Source: Campylobacterales bacterium
GTDB lineage: Bacteria; Campylobacterota; Campylobacteria; Campylobacterales; QNZT01
Assembly: GCA_027056215.1 (NCBI GenBank)
Contig: JALULO010000182.1
Coordinates: 1-8,665, forward strand
Reading direction: 5' to 3'
DNA: 8,665 nucleotides
Made by a program: the position numbers and the translations under genes. Below are positions 5,744 to 8,665 of the stretch, piece after piece. Within the stretch, counting starts at the first letter, position 1. Each line of letters begins with the position of its first letter. The notes beneath the pieces are model-generated. The model ran no database searches, was not told the DNA's origin, and saw nothing but the letters and a program-made list of their open reading frames with translations.

Positions 5744-6015
5744 TGCGTGTACTGATTTTTGAGGGTACAACGTGGGATACATACGAAACACTCCGAGAAA
5801 AAGACAAACGACTTCATAAAAACCTCGTCAAGATACTCAAGCAGATGCTAAGAGAAGAGAATCCTGTACAAGGCTACGGAAAACCAGAAAAACTTAAACA
5901 CACACTAAGCGGTCTCTATTCCCGGAGGATATCTCAAAAAGATCGGTTGATCTATACATTTGACGATACAGCGATTCATATTTTCGCCATAGGCGGTCAT
6001 TACAAAGATAAATAG
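5743..6015 (+). CDS. YoeB-family mRNA interferase toxin
   Basis: This 90-residue RelE/YoeB-superfamily toxin cleaves mRNA in the ribosomal A site when free of its antitoxin. The sequence follows E. coli YoeB along its whole length: EKDKRLHKNLVKILKQM, then GYGKPEKLKHTLSGLYSRRI, DRLIYTF and a final GGHY. The residues matching the catalytic set are all present: E49 (in GKPEKLKH), R68 (in DRLIY), H86 and Y87. The toxin therefore looks active. The start is a GTG sharing its first base with the antitoxin stop, which usually keeps toxin synthesis below that of antitoxin. The 3' end faces the permease gene on the other strand with a 5-base gap. Confidence 0.92.
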   Translation: MRVLIFEGTTWDTYETLREKDKRLHKNLVKILKQMLREENPVQGYGKPEKLKHTLSGLYSRRISQKDRLIYTFDDTAIHIFAIGGHYKDK

Positions 6016-6018
6016 AGA

Positions 6019-6041
6019 GTTCAGATTGAACCGATTTGTTT
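6019..6041 (+). terminator. Weak hairpin plus T-rich tract after the toxin gene
   Basis: GTTCA (6019-6023) and TGAAC (6027-6031) pair around a 3-base loop, followed by CGATTTGTTTTT on the + strand. A stem of only five pairs is weak, but it stands just after the toxin stop and the trailing T run is in the right place. It overlaps the stop codon of the convergent permease gene. Confidence 0.3.
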
Positions 6042-6800
6042 TTCATTTTCACTGTTTGATTTCATATTTTGATACACCACAAAAACCAGCGATGCCAGCA
6101 CCGTGATAAAGATGATGCTATATCCCGTTGGTAGATCAAGGTTGTATGAGGCATAGAGCGCGATGACGATCGATATAGAGCCGAAAATCCAACCAAAATA
6201 GAGCGGATTGAATCTCTTTTGTACGATTCCGGCGTATGCAGGGGCGATCAAAAGAGCAAAGACGACCAACACGCCAGCGGATTGCACGGATGATGTGACG
6301 GTTAGTGCAAGCATGACAAAAAAGAGTAATTCTTTGAGCACTCCTTTGCTTCTTGGATAGAGAAAAAACATCACCAGTGAGATAGGCAGATAAATCGCGA
6401 TATCTTTATAGAGATCGTCACTTGATGTAAAGAGAATATCCGCAGCACTTAGCTTAGAAAAGAGTTCCATTCCCTCTGCACTTTTTGCAAGCACTAACAT
6501 GATAGATGAGATACCAAGTGCATACAAAAGTCCGATAAATGCTTCAACATTTTTGATATGTCTGGTCGCCCAAGCGATGAGTACCGCAGCTGTGATCGCA
6601 AAAAGAAGAGTCAAAGGAGTTTGATACGCACCCTCTAGAAAAGCCACACTCAAAGCCATACCAACAGCAGCGATCTGACCAATAGCCAGATCGGTAAAAA
6701 TCACTCCACGGCGGATGATCTCCACTCCAAAAATGGTATGGATGTAAACAAGCAGTATAGCCAGCACAAAAGCTGGCCATAAAAGTTCTATTATTTGCAT
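6021..6800 (-). CDS. znuB: Metal ABC transporter permease, ABC-3 (ZnuB/TroC) family
   Basis: This is the inner-membrane permease of a zinc or manganese ABC importer. The 259 residues are almost entirely hydrophobic, with about seven or eight membrane segments. The ABC-3 family hallmark lies near the N-terminus: RRGVIFTDLAIGQIAAVGMA, the segment after the first helix. Later helices contain SAGVLVVFALLIAPAYAG, the conserved cytoplasmic coupling region of the family. A short charged cytoplasmic tail ends the protein. The length is at the low end of normal (about 260-290). Its ATG lies inside the last codons of the binding-protein gene (10-base overlap), so translation is coupled. Substrate (zinc versus manganese or iron) cannot be fixed from the permease alone. 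No ATPase gene follows: the next gene downstream is the convergent toxin. Confidence 0.9.
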   Translation of the reverse strand: MQIIELLWPAFVLAILLVYIHTIFGVEIIRRGVIFTDLAIGQIAAVGMALSVAFLEGAYQTPLTLLFAITAAVLIAWATRHIKNVEAFIGLLYALGISSIMLVLAKSAEGMELFSKLSAADILFTSSDDLYKDIAIYLPISLVMFFLYPRSKGVLKELLFFVMLALTVTSSVQSAGVLVVFALLIAPAYAGIVQKRFNPLYFGWIFGSISIVIALYASYNLDLPTGYSIIFITVLASLVFVVYQNMKSNSENEKQIGSI

Positions 6801-7672
6801 ATTCTTGTACTTATGGTATTGTAAAAATCTTCGAGCTTTTCAGTCCCTTTGACAGCACCCACATCATGAGGAATCACAACCACTTTTGCACCACTTTTGA
6901 GAGCGATGAACTTTGCGGTTTTCTTTTCATGATAGACATCTTGAAGAATCTTTTGAACACCATTTTGCTTCATAAGATTGATCAGTTCGATAGTATGTTT
7001 TGAACTTGGTGCGATTCCTGGAAGAGGTTCGATGTTGCCAATATTTTCGATATGATAGCGTCTCAAAAAGTAGTTATAGAGTTCATGATATTGCACCACT
7101 TTTTTGGTTTTACACGTTGCCATTTTTGTATCGTAATCTGTTAAAAATGCATTCCACTTTTTCAGAAAATGCTCCAGATTTTTTTCATATGTTGATGCAT
7201 GAGAAGGATCGATCTGAGCCAATTTTTTTGCGATCACTTTCGCCATGACCAACACTTGATGTGGATCGGTAGCGTAGTGAGGGTTGCCCTGTGCATGGAT
7301 ATCTCCAAAAGAGCGTGAAACCGATGCCGGCTTGTCAATCATCTTGATAAAGTGACTCATATCCAAAAAGCCTTTGGCTCCGGGTTGAATCTTTGCGTTA
7401 TTGGCACTTTTGATGAGTGGCGGAAGCCATCCCACTTCCAACCCACCGCCGTTGATAACGAGCAAATCAGCACGGCGAAGTTTAGAAAGCAGGGAGGGTT
7501 TTGGCACGATGAAGTGCGGATCATATTTACTGCTACCTAGTACTGTAACAGTGATTAAGTCGCCTCCTATCGCTTTTGCAACTGCACCTGATGTTGTGTA
7601 TGTTGTATCAACTTTAAGCGATGCAAAAAGTGAGCTGATAGTTAGTAATGTTATTAAAATAATCTTTTTCAT
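6791..7672 (-). CDS. znuA: Periplasmic metal-binding protein of a zinc/manganese ABC importer (ZnuA/TroA family)
   Basis: This 293-residue cluster A-I binding protein captures Zn2+ (or Mn2+) in the periplasm for the permease. Residues 1-17 form a signal peptide ending SLFA; no lipobox cysteine follows, so it is soluble rather than a lipoprotein. Likely metal ligands are H53 in KYDPHFIVPKPS, H132 in GNPHYATDPHQV, H196 in YHELYNYF and D270 in PHDVG. The His-rich loop often found in ZnuA before the second histidine is absent; the protein has instead a short GDIHAQGNPH segment. The DP-H-F/Y-x-x-P-K-P-S form is slightly off the usual DPHxYEPTPSD. AAGGAG (7678-7683) sits 5 bases before the ATG and overlaps the stop of the upstream barrel gene. 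It overlaps znuB by 10 bases. Confidence 0.92.
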   Translation of the reverse strand: MKKIILITLLTISSLFASLKVDTTYTTSGAVAKAIGGDLITVTVLGSSKYDPHFIVPKPSLLSKLRRADLLVINGGGLEVGWLPPLIKSANNAKIQPGAKGFLDMSHFIKMIDKPASVSRSFGDIHAQGNPHYATDPHQVLVMAKVIAKKLAQIDPSHASTYEKNLEHFLKKWNAFLTDYDTKMATCKTKKVVQYHELYNYFLRRYHIENIGNIEPLPGIAPSSKHTIELINLMKQNGVQKILQDVYHEKKTAKFIALKSGAKVVVIPHDVGAVKGTEKLEDFYNTISTRICK

Positions 7673-7681
7673 GTCTTCTCC

Positions 7682-8530
7682 TTAGTATGCGTGCGCACCA
7701 TGTGCACCTGTAGCTATGTTGATGGTTAACATCACCGTATCGATATCTTTTTGATTGCCATGGATCACTTTTGTTCTGTCATGAGAGTACTCAAGTCTCA
7801 GTCTGGAAAAAGGGAAGGGCTTATACTGTAGCATCGCTGTGTATTTGTCAAGGTTATCGGTCTCGATGCTGTTTTTGGTAATCTTCTCATACCGAACACC
7901 ACCGCTGTAGTTTTTGTTGTACTGATAAACCAAACCACTATATAAACCTGCCTGTTTATCTGTTGTGTTTTGGGTATCTTTGTTTCGTTGCAGGTATTCA
8001 CTTTGCCAGCTCAGTGCACTGTAACTTCCAAGTTGCTTTCTAATCGTCAAATCTACACCATAAACATCACTATCTCTATTTTCTTCTGTTTTACCATGGG
8101 CTAAACTCATCCCTGCCAAGAGTGACATATCGTCGCTGATATCTAAACTCGTTTTGAGATAACCAACAAAAAGATTGTTCTTTTCCGGCTCTCCAAAACT
8201 TTTGTCATTTCCGCCCTGCAACGCTTCGACACCTGTCATGATGTAGGTGTCAGTCGGAGCAACCCACTGAAGCTGTACACCCGGATCGCTGATAACATCA
8301 GGTCCAAAAAGTGCTTTGTAAATCACAGGTTGTTCATCGAAGTTCCATGCGTGTTGGTGTTTTTCATTGATACGACCAAAAGCACTTCTAAATTTACCCA
8401 TCTTCAAACGCAATCCTTCAGGCAGACTCGTCGTCGTGACATACGCCTCCTCAATCTCAAACGCATCAGGATGCAAGTGAAATATCGCAAAGGCTTCAAA
8501 ATAGGGATCGACCATCGAGTGCATCGCCAC
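7682..8530 (-). pseudogene. 5'-truncated outer-membrane beta-barrel protein linked to zinc uptake genes
   Basis: The frame encodes 282 residues from GTG at 8530 and is open back to a TGA at 8558-8560. It has alternating beta-strand patterns with many aromatic residues and ends HGAHAY, a terminal aromatic as in barrel proteins. VDPYFEAFAIFH, then EIEEAYVTT, KMGKFRSAFGRINEKHQHAW and VQLQWVAPTD are, from memory, the middle of an outer-membrane family of about 400 residues often encoded beside zinc ABC transporters. Those proteins have a signal peptide and about 100-150 residues before the VDPYF segment. Here family-like sequence continues only a few codons upstream of the GTG (VVYYAEVAM) and then stops. 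There is no signal peptide, so the product could not reach the outer membrane. The stop lies 9 bases before znuA. A weak TTGTCT-16-TATACT (near 8539-8566) could be a promoter but is not compelling. Confidence 0.75.
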
Positions 8531-8557
8531 TTCTGCATAGTATACTACCCCAATTAA

Positions 8558-8665
8558 TCAAGACAACTTTTCCAAATTCCTTATTACCTTCAACCATGTT
8601 ACTTTATGAAACTTTTATATCTGACGAAGTGTAGTTTTCATCATTAATCTGTAAACTATCATAGT
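8558..8665. other. Right-edge stretch without a recognised gene
   Basis: This is AT-rich DNA next to the breakpoint of the barrel gene. On the minus strand one frame is open from the window edge to a TAA at 8604-8606 (it ends NDENYTSSDIKVS), which may be the tail of an upstream gene, but 19 codons are too few to call. I see no terminal inverted repeats, tRNA or Zur-like palindrome here. Confidence 0.4.

Noticed and set aside
6544..6780. A 78-codon minus-strand frame rich in Cys, Trp and His
   Set aside because: It overlaps the permease gene in another frame on the same strand, and the unusual composition is the frame-shifted reading of hydrophobic codons.
7401..7685. Plus-strand open frames opposite the binding-protein gene
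   Set aside because: They have no ribosome binding site or recognisable motif and run entirely antisense to an intact ZnuA-type gene.
8538..8547. TAGTATACTA palindrome as a Zur/Fur-type operator
   Set aside because: It is only 10 bp, lies within barrel-like coding sequence and does not resemble the longer AT-rich dyads known for Zur or Fur.
8330..8557. A 75-codon plus-strand frame at the right edge
   Set aside because: It is antisense to the barrel gene, basic and low in structure, with no family signal.
1..8665. CRISPR array, tRNA, rRNA or insertion sequence
   Set aside because: No regularly spaced repeats, cloverleaf-like segments, rRNA motifs, transposase motifs or terminal inverted repeats were seen on either strand.

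Overview
The window looks like chromosomal DNA of a Campylobacterota (Epsilonproteobacteria) member, more likely from the environmental sulfur-oxidising side (Sulfurimonas/Sulfurovum-like) than a pathogen. The order rpmH-rnpA-yidD-yidC-jag-mnmE on one strand matches, from memory, Helicobacter pylori HP1447-HP1452. The YidD carries a C-terminal tail of the same kind as the H. pylori protein, and the DNA is AT-rich. The genus is inference only.

Left part (1-5017, + strand): the 3' end of lpxD (lipid A synthesis), a 76-residue protein I do not recognise, a 10-bp hairpin, then the compact housekeeping cluster: ribosomal protein bL34 (rpmH), RNase P protein (rnpA), membrane-protein insertion factors YidD and YidC, the RNA-binding protein Jag/KhpB and the tRNA-modifying GTPase MnmE. 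From rnpA to mnmE every gene overlaps its neighbour or lies within 12 bases of it. rnpA has no ATG, GTG or TTG available; the best start is an ATT inside the end of rpmH.

Middle part (5018-6015, + strand): a toxin-antitoxin island. First comes a broken MntA/HepT-type system: a nucleotidyltransferase cut off just after its GSYAR motif, joined out of frame to the HEPN RNLIVH motif of the partner, with a second frame change after it. Directly downstream is an apparently intact YefM/YoeB-type module with a near-consensus promoter whose spacer holds a perfect palindrome, the likely autoregulatory operator.

Right part (6021-8557, - strand, convergent with the toxin): an operon reading leftward from a 5'-truncated outer-membrane beta-barrel gene through a periplasmic metal-binding protein (ZnuA/TroA type) to an ABC-3 family permease (ZnuB type). 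No ATPase gene is present in the window and the barrel gene has lost its signal peptide, so zinc or manganese uptake by this locus is incomplete as seen here. The last roughly 110 bases hold no recognisable gene.

I found no clear previously undescribed system. The most notable points are the apparent AUU start of rnpA, the layered toxin-antitoxin locus, and the orphaned metal-uptake operon.
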